Source of the DNA: Desmodus rotundus
Lineage: Eukaryota > Chordata > Mammalia > Chiroptera > Phyllostomidae
Length of the DNA: 64,000 nt
Direction: 5' to 3'
NCBI RefSeq assembly: GCF_022682495.2
Contig: NC_071391.1
Location: forward strand, 40,648,498 to 40,712,497
This document shows positions 45,870 through 58,989 of the stretch, piece by piece. How positions within the stretch are numbered: position 1 is the stretch's first letter; the number at the start of each line of letters is the position of its first letter. The notes beneath the pieces were generated by a model. It did no database searches, was not told the DNA's origin, and was given only the letters and a program-made list of their open reading frames with translations. Position numbers and translations under genes: made by a program.

Positions 45870-47165
45870 AAGTGTATTGTGTGTTCACTGTTCTAAGTCA
45901 GCTCTCCTTTTGTCACCACTTACCCCCTACCCTCTTCTACGCCCCTCCCCCATCTCCTTACTGTTGCCTGTTTCTCTGAGTAGTTGTTGCTGTTGTTTTT
46001 TTTTTTCTTAATCCCTTCACTTTTATCTCCCAGCCCCACAACCTCCTTCCCCCTGACAGCTGTCAGTCTGTTCTCTATGAGTCTGTTTCTATTTTGTTAG
46101 TTTATTTTGTTCATTAAATTCCACATATGAGTGAGATCACATGGTATTTGTCTTTCTCTAACTGGCCTAGTTCACTTAGCATAATAATCTCTAGGTCCAT
46201 CCATGCTGTCACAAAAGGTCAGATTTCCTTCTTCTCCTTCTTCCTTCTTCCTCCTCCTCCTCCTTTCTCCTCCTTCTCCTCCTCCTCCTCCTCCTTCTTC
46301 TTGTTCTTCTTCTTCTTTTTCTTATGGCTGAGTAGTATTCCATTGTGTAAATGTACCACAGCTTTTTTGATCCACTTATTACTGATGGGCACTTGGGCTG
46401 CTTCCAAACCTTGGCTCTTGTAAGTAACACTGCTATGAACATAGGGGTGTATATATTCTTTTGAATATATGTTTTGGGTTTCTGTGGGTATATACCAGAA
46501 GTGGGTGGAATCTCTGGGTCATAAGGCAGTTCCATTTTTGATTTTTTTTTTTGAGGTTATCTCCACACTGCTTTCCACAGTGGCTGCATCAATCTGCATT
46601 CCCAGCAATAGCGCACGACCGTTCCCTTTTCTCCACCACCTCTCCAACACTGGTTGTTGGTTGACTTATCGATGAGAGCCATTCTGATTGTTGTTATTTT
46701 TCATTTTAGCCATTCTGATTGGTGATATGTTATTGTGATTGTAATTCACATTTCTCTAATAGTTGATCTTCTTTTCATGTGCTTATTTTCCTTTTGTTTG
46801 TCTTATTGATGAAACATGTATGTATTTTGCCAATTTTCTACTTGGATGTTTTAGAAGGTTGAGTTTTGAGAGTTCTTTATATATTCTAGATACAAGTCCT
46901 TTGTCAGGTGTGTGATTTACAAATGTTTTTCCCAGCCTATACTTGTCTTTTAAATCCTTAACTGCATCTTTCATAGAGCAAAAAATTAATTTTGGTGAGG
47001 TTAACTCACCAGATTTTTCTTTTATTTGTTTAGTTTTGAAAAAATTGTATGCAGTTTGGTATATCTTGAACTTCTTGGATTTGTGGGTTTATAGTTTTCA
47101 TTATGTTTAGAAAAATTTCAACCATTATTTCTTTATTTTCTTGTCTCATTTTTCTCCTGTTGATG
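45870..47165 (-). mobile_element. L1 3' part, antisense, with ORF2 C-terminal remnant
   Basis: On the minus strand there are clear ORF2p C-terminal phrases: DKGLVSRIYKELSKLN (46783-46974) and PYDPEIPPTSGIYP ... PKCPS ... YIYTMEYYSAI (46330-46535). The 3' UTR runs to about 45880. Frameshifts and stops separate these parts, so it is dead. Confidence 0.85.
46222..46322 (+). repeat. Pyrimidine triplet array (CTT/CCT)n inside L1
   Basis: About 100 bases of ctt, cct and ttc triplets directly follow the ORF2 C-terminal region of the antisense L1. On the other strand it is nearly pure purine. It has probably grown from an A/G-rich start within the L1. Confidence 0.9.
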
Positions 47166-47177
47166 CCCATTTATATA

Positions 47178-47844
47178 CAAGGCCTGTCCAGAAAATATGC
47201 AGCCATGTGCTGTGCACAATAGAGATATTTACTAAAGAAGATACAAGATATAAGGAACATTGTACATAGAACAATGGTGCCTCAGTCCCCTTCAAAGTAG
47301 GCACCTTGGGACCTCACACAGTTCTCTCAGTCGCCATCAGCTGCCCCATTGTATTTTCCTGAATCTCATCAACAGTCTGAAATTTCTTCCCTTTTAAAAG
47401 TGATACTAGTTTTGGGAAAAGCCAGAAGTCACAGGGCACCAAATCTGGCCTGTAGGGGTGTGATTTGCTGTTTTGCCAAAACACTCTACACAAAACGTGA
47501 TGCATGAGCAGGCTGGTTGTCATGATGAAGCTGCCGATCACCAGTCACTCATAACTGTGGCCTCTGAATCATCCGGACAGTTTCTGTGGAGGAATGTTCA
47601 AGCTTAATGCAAAATTTGATGCAGATTCATTGCTTAATCGCTCAGTCATTTTGAATGCAATGGCCACACAGTACACATGCTCACTCACTGGTGTCTGCTG
47701 CCCCCACTGACTAGTACGGTGAAGTTGTCATTGTTCACGCATGCACATTCCAGTCCACTCTCCTTGGCTTCCAGGTTACATGGATGTCATGCGAACTGTT
47801 CTCATTATATTTACAATGGCTGGACTTTTTCCAGACAGACCTCA
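47178..47844 (-). mobile_element. Mariner deletion derivative, copy 2
   Basis: A 667-bp element with the same structure as that at 29756. TA lies at 47176-47177; the right flank is TG. The minus-strand frame keeps YRPDLVPCDFWLFPKLVS and downstream residues of the transposase C-terminus. It lies at the boundary of the L1 ending near 47165. Confidence 0.85.
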
Positions 47845-48299
47845 TGTCTACTAGATGCTTGACAATGACAGGTCACTGAAGCCCTGTTTATTTTTTCCTT
47901 GGCCTTTTTTTCCTATCTGTGTTTCATTCTGTTTAGTTTCTCTTGCTGTGCCTTCAGATTAACTGATCTCTTCTTTGGAAGCACCTAATCTGCTATTAAT
48001 CCTAGCCACTCTGTTTTTTTTATTTCAGGCACTGTATTTTTTTGTCTGTAGAGAGTCCCCTTCGATCATTTAAAAAATATCATCCTTTTCTCTCTTACTG
48101 GTGTTGATGTATTTCTCCAGTCACGTGCCATGTACTGATGTCTGTCAACAACGGTTTTCCTTTCTCAAGTAGCACAGTCCTGTGCTGTGTGTTGTGTGAT
48201 ACACGACATGCAGCAATGAAAATTGCTGTATCATATATTTTGTCCAGTTTTCTAGCAGTTAAAGGCAGAAGGGTGAATCTGCTCCCTGTTATTCCATCT

Positions 48300-49850
48300 T
48301 GACAGGAAATCGAAATCTGTGTGTGTGTGTACATTTTTAACAGCTTCATTGAGATGTATAATTGACAAATAGCAACCTGTACATGCTTAAAGTGTACAAT
48401 TTGATTACTTTTGATACATGTGTATACCATCGCCACAATCAAGACAACATATCCATTACTGCCGAAAGTCCCCGCACTCTCCTTTTAATTCTCCTCCTTG
48501 CCTCCCCCTGCCAGGCCCCATCTCTCAGCAACTCTCAATCGCTTTTTCTGTCACTACAGATTACTTTGCATTTTCTCAAATTTTAAGTAATTGGAATCAT
48601 CTAGTACTCTTTTTTGTCTGCTTCCTTTTGCTCAGTGTATTTACTTCGACATTCACCCATGTTGTGAAATCAGTACTTCGTTCCTTCTTATCGCTGTGTA
48701 GTGTTCCATGTATGGATATACCACAGTTTGTTGGTCCATTCCCCTGTTAATGGACATTGGCTTGTTTGCATTTTTTGGCTATCACAGATGCAGCTGCTGT
48801 GAACATGTTTGTGTAAGTCTTCTTGTGGATGTATGTTTTCATTTTTCTTTGGTATATACCTAGGCTATACCAAATTGGAATTACTAACTTTATAAGAAAC
48901 TGTTAAACTATTTCCTAAAGTGATCGTCCCATTTTATATTCTCAGCAGCAACATGAGGTTTTTGTTGCTTTACATTCTCCCCTGTACTTGATTTTGACAG
49001 TCTTTTAAGTTTTAACTTTTCTGAAGGGTGTTTAGCAGTATCTCATTGTAGTTTGAAGTTGTATCTATCTAGCAAACTAATGTTTTATGAATTTTTTTGT
49101 ATGCTTACTGACCATTCATATATCTTTTGTAAGGTATCTTTTTTTGCCTGTTTTTGTGATGGGTTGTCTTTTTATTATTGAGTTGTAGGAGTTCTTTGTA
49201 ACTCTCAGTATAGCCCTTTGATAAATATATGTATTATGAATATTCTCTCCCAGTCTGTGGCTTGCCTATTAATTTTCTTAATGGTGTCTTTTGAGGAACA
49301 GAAGTTTTAAATTTTGTTGAAGTTTAATCTATCAATTTTTCTTACATAGTTAACGTTTTCTATGTTCTTTCTAAGAAACAACTTATCTGAAAGTCATGAA
49401 AATTTTCTATATTTTGTTCTAAAAGCTTTGTAATGTGATCTTTTGGATTTATGCGTACCATCCATTTCTAGTTAATGTTTGTGCATGATGGAGGACGGGA
49501 GTCGACGTCAAACTGCTTTTCCACGCGCACCTGCGGGTGTTGCAGCCACTTGTTGGAAAGACTTTCCTCATTTGTTCTGCTCCTTTGCCACCCTGCGGAC
49601 AACCGGCCGCCCCTGCCTGGCCCGTCGGTTTGCCTGCCCTTAGCCTGGCACCGCCATGTCTTGCTTGTTGTGGCTTTATGTTGGGTTTAGAAACCAGGTA
49701 GTGTGAGTCCTCCAACTTTTTTTTAAAGATTGTTTTGGACTTTCTGGGAGCTCAGCCTTTACAAATACATTCTGGAATCAGTCTGCCAATTTCTATAAAA
49801 TGTGCCACAAAGTTGAGTTACAGAACAGACCTTGGTAAAACCCATGTCTT
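48300..49850 (-). mobile_element. L1M-type 3' region, antisense
   Basis: 'gagatgtataattgacaaatagcaacctgtac ... agtgtacaatttgattac' begins the L1M 3' UTR antisense; 'ttgaggaacagaag' and 'gaatcagtctgccaatttctataaaatgtgcc' follow further on in ORF2 order. Many indels. Confidence 0.75.
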
Positions 49851-49951
49851 CTGCTGTTTCTTGTGGGTCTTCTCTGCACATTTTTCTTAGGAGAACTAGG
49901 CTATGTTCTCTTTTAACTTTCATATCTTTTAATTTCTGAAAAGGGAATTTA

Positions 49952-50118
49952 GGCCCTGGCTGGGTAGCTTAGTTGGTTAGAGTATCGTCACCATATACCA
50001 AGGTTGAGGGTTCGATCCCTAGTCAGGGCACATACAACAATCAACCCAATGAATGTATAAATAAGTGGAAGAACAAATCACTGTCCCCCCTACCCCTGCC
50101 AAATCAATAAATAAAAAA
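49952..50118 (+). mobile_element. Ves-type SINE, sense, with good Pol III boxes
   Basis: Starts gccctggctgggtagcttag. A box tagcttagttgg and B box ggttcgatccc (50009-50019) both fit tRNA promoters. A different tail ('acatacaacaatcaacccaatgaatg') marks another subfamily. GGAATTTA / GGAAATTTA flanks suggest a target-site duplication. Confidence 0.88.
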
Positions 50119-50129
50119 AGGAAATTTAC

Positions 50130-51680
50130 ATGAACAAATGCTTTTCTTTAAGTCTTTGCTTGGGTGCATACTTGCCTTGTGTATTATAGTGTCTTTGGTA
50201 GAACTGTGTTGTTATTATTTCAGTCTTAAAAATGTGTTGATTTAGTACAAGAAAAACAAGATAACATAGCACATCATTAGGTCTGTCTACAAAGGATGCG
50301 TCAGAGAATGAGCTTTTTTCTTTACGATACCAGAATTGATCTTCCTTCAGCTACATTATATTTTCTAGACAGGCATTAGGGAAACATTCAGCGACGCAGT
50401 TTTTAATGGCACTGTACTTGGTGAGGTAGCAAAGGTAGCTTTATTGCTTTTATATTTCCAAATAAACTAGAGTTCCTCAAAAACTTCCTCTAGTCTATTT
50501 TTTCCTGTTATCTTGAAATATATGCGTTAATAGTGTTACATTTCTTGGTGACATTAAATTGCAGAGAGAATTATATGACAGTTGTATGGTATTTTCTAGA
50601 ATTTACCTAACCATATTGCAGTATTCATTTTTGTAATTATTTCTGAGTTGTGTTTTCACATATATAAAACATTAAACACAACTCATGATTTCAGTTGCAT
50701 AAATTGGCCCTTTTTAGTCTTTTGCAGTAAATACATGTAAATGTTATGAGTAAGATCTTAGAGGAATTTTATGTCATTTTAATGGTTCACGTTTGTATTG
50801 AATAACTGAATTGCAACATTTAATTTCAATTTGGAGTGTTTGCAGAATAAAAGAATTTGAATTACCTGAAATGAATTAGAGTATGTCAGGATAGCGATGG
50901 AAAGAACTAAAAGCTATATTCATTTTATTAGAGTGATATTATTGTTTTATGAGAAAAACAAGCCATTTTTCTCTGGATGGCAATTATTTGTAGTAAAGAA
51001 GTACCTTGGAATTAGAGATGACTTTTCAATTTTATGGGCATTGCTCTCAGCTGAAAATAATTGCTGATTTGGGCTTTCCTTGGAAAAAGGTGGACATTTT
51101 ATTATTTTGTATGGAGGCATCTTTCAGTCATTAATATGCTGCATTACTCTGGAAGCAATGGAATATTGTTTTAAAATGTCTATAATTCTGTGATATAAGC
51201 CCCATTAAAGAAAAAGCCAGTTGTATTCAATAGAAAAGTCCTACCTGTGTGCTTCAGAGCATCTGAGACATGACTTAGCCTGCAGTGAGGGATTAATTCT
51301 ATGTTCTATAGACATTAAGCATAAAAAGAGTTTAAAGGCTGAAGATCCAGGAGGTTTTGGTTTAAAGGATAGTATGTGGTGGCCTTCATCCTGCCCGTAT
51401 TGGACAGCAAAAGGACTTCCCAGTGTTTCCCACAGAACGTTATCCAGGTACCCTGGCTTCCGGTCTCTCCTGCTCGTTAATTATGTACGCTTGTAAGCGT
51501 AGCTCACTGGTTTCTGGAAATGGGAGGATTAACTTGACTGGTGCTGGTTGGTTGGTTGGAGCCTAATTCCTAGAGAAGCGTGCTCCTGCTAGGGCTCCTG
51601 CTCTTCTTCATGTCCTCTGAAGTTGTGATTTGCCTCCGACCATAATCTCTCCTGGGTACAAATGGTAATAACCAATAATC
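50130..51680. other. Intronic DNA, nothing recognised
   Basis: About 1.5 kb with no supported gene, RNA or repeat. It is one of the longer stretches without recognisable transposons and could be conserved intronic sequence. Confidence 0.4.
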
Positions 51681-51684
51681 TTAT

Positions 51685-51890
51685 GCTAGTGAACTATGTA
51701 CAACACAGTGTTGTAGATGCTTTTCCTGTATCGACTCATTTGGTTCTCACCTCAACTCTATGAGGTGAGTAATCTTATTTTTCCATCCCACAGCTGGGCA
51801 ACTGAGACAGACATTACTCAGGTAGGAAGTGACAGAGATGAGCTATGAACCAGAGTCTGTACTAATAACCCTATTTTCTCTTATGCTTAG
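51685..51890 (-). repeat. MIR SINE, antisense
   Basis: 'cgactcatttggttctcacctcaactctatgaggtgagtaatc ... cagctgggcaactgagacagac ... gatgagctatgaaccagagtctg' is antisense MIR. Confidence 0.75.
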
Positions 51891-51899
51891 CTTGAACTT

Positions 51900-53145
51900 A
51901 CTAAGAAATCCCAAGTACATTTTTATTTTCAGTGTTTTAAACATAATTTTCACAAATCACTGCTAACTGGGTCAGAGATGTCTCTGAGAAGCTTGTTCAG
52001 TAATTTCTTTAGCTTCCACTAGAGGTCAGTCTATCACTTGGCAATGTGAATATTGTCAGCTTTCTGTTACTAGAAGTGCACAATTTTAACTATCCTAAGT
52101 TGAGTAGTATGCTGTGACAGAGCCTTGGGCAGCAGAGTAGTTTTTGAATTAGAAACATAACCAAAGGCCATCTTGATAGTAGTGAAAGCATATATGACTA
52201 TTACAAGACCCAATATTGGCTCAATAGATCGTGCTTGCAGAATTTAATCAAGATATCCTGTGAGATGATATCTGGCGTAGAAAAGGCTAATGACCTTAAC
52301 CTTTCCTTATTGATTCTAAACTCACCACACATTAAACATTAAACCAATTACTAGCACTCCAAATTTCTTTTCTTGATTCATTTAATTCAATCAAGGACTT
52401 AGAATGTACCCTGAAAGTAATGAAATAATGAAATTATTTAGTGTTCACTAATAGATACTTTCTGGTAAGTTTAAGGCAATATAGATTTTAGAGTCTTTTT
52501 AAAAGTAGCCTAGAGAATTTTATTTCAAGTTTTGAAAACAATAAGGGTATTGAACTGAGATGCAGAAACCAAGATTCTTCATGTGGAAGCAACGTTTTGC
52601 AGCAATTTCTGTGGCTGTGAAAGAGGAAGGTCCTGTTTTGGAGGGATCAGCTATAGTTGTCTGGAGAGTCTAGGGTTTTCCAGAGTACAGAGTAATTTGT
52701 CGGTTGGCCAGTGATGCTCATTACGTGTAAGTAATGGTTCTGGCTACTGTAGGTTAAATGAAGCCTCTTAGGCAGCCTTCAAACTAACAAAACAATCTGA
52801 CTTGACTTCCGATTTGTCACACTGGAAATGAATGGCAACATGCAGAAGAGGCCAGGCCAGGGAGGGAAGTTACACAGGAGGGGGTATGTCAGCAGAGTCT
52901 ATAGGTCTGGATACGTAATAAGTTAAATCTAGGGATCTTTAGTAGAGTGAGGGACAAGAAAGTCTTGTAGATACAGATAAATAGGTAGAAGCAGAGAAGA
53001 TATTGGGGTTCCAGGTAGACAAATTGCCTGTAAGATCAGAGAAGAAAGGTGAACAGGAAGGAAAGAGTTTATGATTTCTGATTCTAACAATACTTTCCCC
53101 TAACGTGCACTTTTAACATGTAAGGGACTGTGCTAAGAAGCTTGA
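51900..53145. other. Intronic DNA, nothing recognised
   Basis: No gene or clear repeat is supported. AT-rich, with ordinary substitution patterns. Confidence 0.35.
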
Positions 53146-53149
53146 TATA

Positions 53150-53803
53150 TGAGGTCTGTCCAGAAAAAGTCCAGCCATTATTAATATGATGAGAACAGTT
53201 TGCATGGCATCATGTAACCTGGCAGGCAAGGAGAGTGGACTGGAATGCTCATGTGTGAACAATGACAACTTCACTGCAGTAGTCAGTGGGGGTGGTAGAT
53301 GCCCTTGAGTGAGCATGTGTACTATGAGGCTGTTGCATTCAAAATGACTGAGTGAGTAAAGCTATGAATCCGCATCCCATTTTGCTTTAAGCTTGAACTT
53401 GAACATTCCCCCATGGGAACTATGCAGATGACTCAGAAGACCACAGCTACGGGCAACCAGTGATTGGCAGCTTCATCACGACACATCTTCCGCAGAGTTT
53501 TTTTGTGAAACATCAAATCACCCAGGTGACTCAGCCCCTTACAGCCCAGGCACCCTGCAACTTCTAGCTTTTCCCCAAACTAAAGTCACCTTTGAAAGGG
53601 AAGAGACTTCAGACTGTTGATGAGATTCAGGAAAATACGACTGGCAGCTGATGGTGATTGGGAGAACTGTGTGAGGTCCCAAGGTGCCTACTTTGAAGGG
53701 GACTGAGGCGTCATTGTCCTGTGTACAATGTATCTTGTATCTTCTTCCATAACTGTCTCTATTTTTCATAGTACATGGCTGGATACCTTCTGGACAGACC
53801 TCC
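53150..53803 (+). mobile_element. Mariner deletion derivative, copy 3 (opposite orientation)
   Basis: TA flanks at 53148-53149 and 53804-53805 and ends tgaggtctgtcc / ggacagacctcc give the clearest inverted repeat of the three. The transposase remnant lies on the + strand here (GDWENCV..QGAYFEGD region near 53655-53705) but is broken by stops. The element lacks the same central region as copies 1 and 2. Confidence 0.87.
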
Positions 53804-53814
53804 TATATTATCTA

Positions 53815-53985
53815 ATGTTCTCCTTCTAACGGTTGTATGAGGCAGAATCCAATCCTCTTTTACAGACAAGGTGACTGAATCTGAGTTTCAGTAACTTGCC
53901 TGGGGTCATACAGCTTATAAATGGTAGAACTGGTATTTGAACCCAGGGCTTTGTGACTCCAGCTTTCTGATGCAGAAGGTATTTC
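53815..53985 (-). repeat. MIR SINE, antisense
   Basis: 'acagacaaggtgactgaatctgag ... cttgcctggggtcatacagcttataaatggtagaactggtatttgaacccagggc' is antisense MIR, directly after the mariner element. Confidence 0.82.
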
Positions 53986-55189
53986 TTTTTTGCCCCAGTT
54001 TTATGCTGCCTGCAGTGTAGAGAGGGTCACAGGCTCTCACCCAGTGGGAAATTAGCCCCACAGGTAAACCCCCTACAACAAAAGTAGAGGGTTATAACTT
54101 GCAGGGAGGTGAGGTAAGGATATTTTTGTTAAAAATGTGAAGTTTCTTAACCTTTGCTTATAAACCACGGTAAAGACCTACATTCTCCATGTGGCGGTGA
54201 TTAGATGGTGAATCTCCCCCTTGTACTTCTCACTACTTTGTGGTTTTTATCCCCCTCTCCTAAAACCCACTAATTACCTTACTAGGTGTCCTCTCTGTTG
54301 GCGTGGTTTCTCCTAAATGACACTACCGGAGGTGCCCTCTCAAGGACTTTCTAGGGCCTTAATAGGAAGAGCAGTGGGCCAGCCTAAAAGAAGTTTAGGG
54401 ATCACTAATTTGGTCTGTCAGTGTACCTTTGTCACTTTATTTTTATACCTGCAGGCAGCAGGGCTTCTGAGACCTTTTAGTCTTTTAAAGATAGCTTTCA
54501 TCCTAGATCTCTTTCTGCTTGGGATATGTTTTTGAAGGGATGAGGACAGAATGTCAGCTTTCTTCTCCCAAAGGCACCCGTTGCTGAATTCCCCCTGTAA
54601 TCTAGGGCTTTCATCATTTCCTCCATGTTGATGGTGGTGCAAGACCTGGGGAATAGCATTTATCTTTTGTTTTTTGACCTAAGTGACTGGTTAATGGTGA
54701 AAGGGCCATCAGCTAAGAATGCTTTTAATAAGGCCCCTTGCCTGTGGTCTGGCCAAGGCCCGTGGCCGGCTGCAGAAAGTATTTCCCAAGTCCTCTCACT
54801 TTTTCCATCTGAAGTTGCTTGAAGGTGCTACTTAGGGCAAGCAAATGGAAACTTCTCTTTATATAGCGCTTAATCTCTGGGGTAAAACTTTGATTTACTT
54901 GGACAAAGTAATACAGAATTCTTAACCTAGCAGTAGAATGTAGCACTGGATCCACAAGCACCAGAATTCCCTTTGAAGCTTTTAAGAAGAATTCTATAAG
55001 GCCAAAGTGCCCCCTTTTTTTCCAGGAGGCTTTGGGGATTGAATTTCCTTGTTTGTAATCCGTGAATGCCCAAAGGCCGCTCTCTCTCCCACTCATATTT
55101 CATAGAGAAGGGACACGGTAGGTGGGGATTTCCTGATAACCAAACTTGGGAACCCGCTTGCACCCGCACTCATCTGCTCTTCTTCAGCT

Positions 55190-55620
55190 GAGGCCCCAGC
55201 TGGCTTTCCTGCTCATTTCCACTCTTGACTTTCTTGCATCCTACAACTAAAGTCATACTTTACAAATACTAGTCTGATCATGCTCCTCTTAAAACTTAAT
55301 TATTCCTTTGCAGTGTGCTCTTAGGTTGCAGCTTGAAACTTTGCCCTGTTTACAAGGCCCGAGAGGAGATTGCCTACCTCACCCGCTGTGACTGACAGTA
55401 GTGTAGCCCTTCTTCACTGTCTGGCCATGCGGGCCCTCCGAGATGTCCTCAGATCTGCCCAGTCCCCCCCGCCCCCCGGGTCCTCCTTTGGAATGCATTC
55501 TTTGCTTTTCCTAGCTAACCTACTTGCTGTCCTTCAGATGACTGCTCAAGTGTCACTCAGAGAAATCCTGATGTGTTCATAGTTCTTTTAATTACCAAGT
55601 CAACGGAATTATTTCCTACA
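55190..55620 (+). repeat. LINE-2 remnant, sense
   Basis: 'ctgatcatgctcctcttaaaacttaattattcc ... tttacaaggcccgagaggag ... tactt gctgtccttcagatgactgctcaagtgtcactcagagaaatcc' follow L2 3' region order. Confidence 0.65.
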
Positions 55621-55624
55621 TGTT

Positions 55625-56365
55625 CTTATTGCCAGAAAGTTCAGGATCTCCCTTTTGGGGACTCTCCCTTCACTTTGTGGGTTGCCTGAGAACCTGGAGG
55701 TTCCAAAGACTTGTTAGTTTCATGTGGCAAGTGGGGAGTGAACTGGGAATGTGGGGAGTGCAATGTAGCTGTTGCTGAGAAAGACTGTTGATGATGAAGA
55801 CTGACCCTGAGTAGCCCAAAGGGGCAAACTGTCTGTTGCATTGTGATGACCTGCCCAAGCTGCCGAATGTGTCATTAGGTTACTTTCACATTCTCCGTCG
55901 TTGATCCTCAGAGCGTAATCTTGTATCACGAGCATGGTGGTTGTAGGCTGGGCCAGAGTCACCTTCCTTCGCAGACACTCGAGTTGAGTTACCGACTCAG
56001 ACAGCCGCCGCCGAGCAGGTGCTTCTCAGTGGCATGCGCAGCCCTTCTTGCTGGCGGACTTCGGTCAGGGCCGTCTCTGGTTTGCCCCAACAGGTTTCCT
56101 TCCCTTGGAGTCTGGGGAGTACTCCTAGAAAGCCTGTGGGCTTTGCATTCCAAGAGAAAAGGTAGTTATTTTTAGGTTATACACCCAAGAAAGGTCCTGT
56201 TGTACCCAGATGCAGGGTACTTATCTTGCAGTCTGACATTAAGGAAAGCAACTTAAGTGACTCTTCACAAAAAAACAAAACAAAACAATGCTTCAAGGAG
56301 ACTTCTGACTCTTCCCATACAGAGAAACACCTCAGAGATTTTCTAGCTCTAATATTTAACCCATA
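55625..56365. other. Intronic DNA, nothing recognised
   Basis: No gene or confident repeat; may be an insertion dividing the L2 remnants on both sides. Confidence 0.35.
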
Positions 56366-56369
56366 CCTC

Positions 56370-56580
56370 TTGGGCACTCTATTTAATCTCTGCTTTAACA
56401 GCCACCCTTTTATTCACTTATTGATCTCGTATCCTTGTTTAAATGTCGGCCTTGCCTGCTATAACACAAGCTCCGAGAGAAGGGGAACTATTCCTGCCTG
56501 CTTCATTGGTGTATCTTCAGTGCGTCTCAAAGTGCCTTGCACATAGTTCACGTTCTGTGCATATTGATGAGTGGATAGAA
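56370..56580 (+). repeat. LINE-2 3' end, sense
   Basis: 'aacacaagctccgagagaaggggaac ... ttggtgtatcttcagtgcgtctcaaagtgccttgcacatag' is the L2 3' end, likely the same insertion as 55190-55620. Confidence 0.65.
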
Positions 56581-57489
56581 TTGTAAATTTCCCAAAGTAG
56601 AAATTTAATAGCAACTATTCTAAAAATTCAGAAGATATTTAGAAAAGTAAAGGCATGTTAATTATATTCCTTGCCATGGAACTAATTAAAACTTAACAAA
56701 TAGAGTGAAATATACAAACGTTCCAGGAAGTTAGGAACAGCTCAATTCCAGGCTGTGGACTGGTGTCTGAGGAGTGTGATGAACTGTGGAGCAAGTCTAG
56801 GAAGGGTGCTAAAAGCCGATACATGCTTTAGATTGTAAGCACACTGTGAATTTCACCGAAAGCAAGTGGAGGGCCCGAAGTGCTCCATCCTATGAGGTTT
56901 AGGAGTTGGGGCAGGCCATGCGAAAAATTTGGAAAATCCTCAAGGAAGCTTGTTCTGCATCTCAGCATAGACAGAGAGGTGAGACTAAGGGAACAGTGTC
57001 TTTCATACCTGACATCTGACCTATAATGAAGCAAGGGGGAAGAAAGAGAAAAAAATGACAGTGAGCTTTGCACAAGTTGACCAGAATCCAATGAACAGAA
57101 CTGAATAAGCAGTAAATTAGCAAGCGAAAGTTGGCTCAGCTGCTTTACTCTAAGCATGCAGACGAAGTACATTGAAGATTAAGACTTTTTTTGAGGGACA
57201 AATTCCAGAAAAATACATCTATATGCACTCAAGTAATTTGAAGGGAACACAGGGTTTTTAACGATTGTAATTGGGAAAATCCTTAGGTGAGAGACACGAG
57301 GTGTGAGAGGTGGAGCTGCAGGCAGCCCTGCTCACTGCCTTGGGGAGGCAGTTGGTCTGTCGGTAATAGTAAGAGCTAATTCCACTCTTAGAAGCAGAAA
57401 TAAAAGACGAGAGCTACAGCCTGGTTTATGTAAACAGGCCAGGGGGTAGTGGTGTTGCCGTCTGTGGTTCTCGTTACCCCTGAGGCTCA

Positions 57490-58145
57490 GCTGCACCCCC
57501 TTATTTGACACACAGTATTATAAGTATTAGTTTCAAGTGTACAACATAGTGAGTAGACATTTATGTACCTTGTGAAGTGGTCACCCGGTAAGTGTAGTGC
57601 CCGTATGACACCATACAGAGTTATTACAGTATTATTGATTCTACTTCCTGCGCTGTACTTGACATTCCCATGACTATCATTATAGCTGGAAATTCGTACT
57701 TTTTTAATCCCTTTCACCTTGTTTTACCTAACTTCCCAACCTGCCCTCCAATCTGGTGACCACCAATTTGTTTTCTGTATCTACAAGTGTTTTTCTATTT
57801 TATTTTATTTTTTAGTGAAAATAAGTGAAATCATATGGTATTTGTCTTTCTGTGTGACTTATTTTACTTAGCATAATATCCTCTAGGTCTGTCTGTGTTG
57901 TTGCAAATGGCGAGATTTCCTTCATGTTGCGGCTGATTAATGTTCCATTTTGTACGTGCACCACATCTTCTTTGTCCACCTGTCTGCCGATGGACACTTA
58001 GGTCGCTTCCATATCTCGGCTCTTGTAAGTAATGCTGCAGTGAACAGACGGATGCACGTATCTTTTCAAAATAGTGCTTTGTATTTCTTTGGACAAAAAC
58101 CCAGAAGCGGAATTGGCCAGCTGCTCTTTGTGCATTTCCCAGAGT
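57490..58145 (-). mobile_element. L1 3' region, antisense
   Basis: 'gtttcaagtgtacaacatagtgagtag ... gtgaaatcatatggtatttgtctttctgtgtgac ... cttagcataatatcctctaggtc ... ggctcttgtaagtaatgctgc' is L1 3' UTR followed by the ORF2 C-terminus in antisense. Confidence 0.8.
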
Positions 58146-58989
58146 GCATGAGGTGCTCCAGGCCTTCCAGTGCATTCTTGTTATCTAAGCTAGTTCAAGT
58201 GAGACTGCTTCTATAGGCTCGCCAGTAAAAGTTCTATCTAATACAATATAGGTAATAGAGACAAGCAGAGAAGATACAACATATGCATTATTGGTGTGCC
58301 TGGTAAAGGGAGCAGAACAAATAGGTAGAAAAATTTGAGATAATAATAGAGAAAAAAGTCATTCAGAAATTAGGGAAATTTGTAATCTGTAAATAAAAAG
58401 GCACACAGTTCTAGGAAAAACTGAAATAGGGTGATCAATCCAAGTAAGCACATTAAAGCTAGTGCACTTTAAGATTAAGAAAAGAATCTTAATAGGCTTT
58501 CAGGCAGAAAAAGAAAAAGCAAGTCATCCAAAAGGGAGAGAGTCAGCGCGACCTCAGACATCACGGAAACAGCCGGAAGGCAGTGGAACAGAGCCTCTGG
58601 GGCTTTGCAGGGGCGTCTGCGGGTGTTTATGAAGGTATCAAACAATATTCTCAAACATGCAAGGACCTAGTTCCTAAAAAGTTACCTCACGAATAAAATC
58701 AGTCACCTAAGTGATAAATCAGGAAAAAGAACTTGGCAATGGAGAAGCAGATATATGGAAGGTTGGCAGACCACATGGCATTCATTTAAATATAGAACTA
58801 AGTCGATTCTAAATGACTGTGTGTTATGAAAACAAGCAAATGTGAAGGCGATACAATTAATAATGAGAAAAGGAATTATGTAGCAACTATAAAGTAGGGA
58901 AGATAGAAGAGGTAAAGTTGTGTATAAGTGTGTGAACTACTCATTTTTTTGTAGCGGAGACAGTCAGATACAGCCTAAAGTTGATGACT

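Noticed and set aside
46209..46535. Arg/Lys-rich minus-strand frame
   Set aside because: It is the end of L1 ORF2 running into a purine triplet repeat, not a host gene.
40971..50118. tRNA-like heads with A and B boxes as possible tRNA genes
   Set aside because: They are the heads of SINEs with A-rich tails and target-site duplications and do not fold as full tRNAs.
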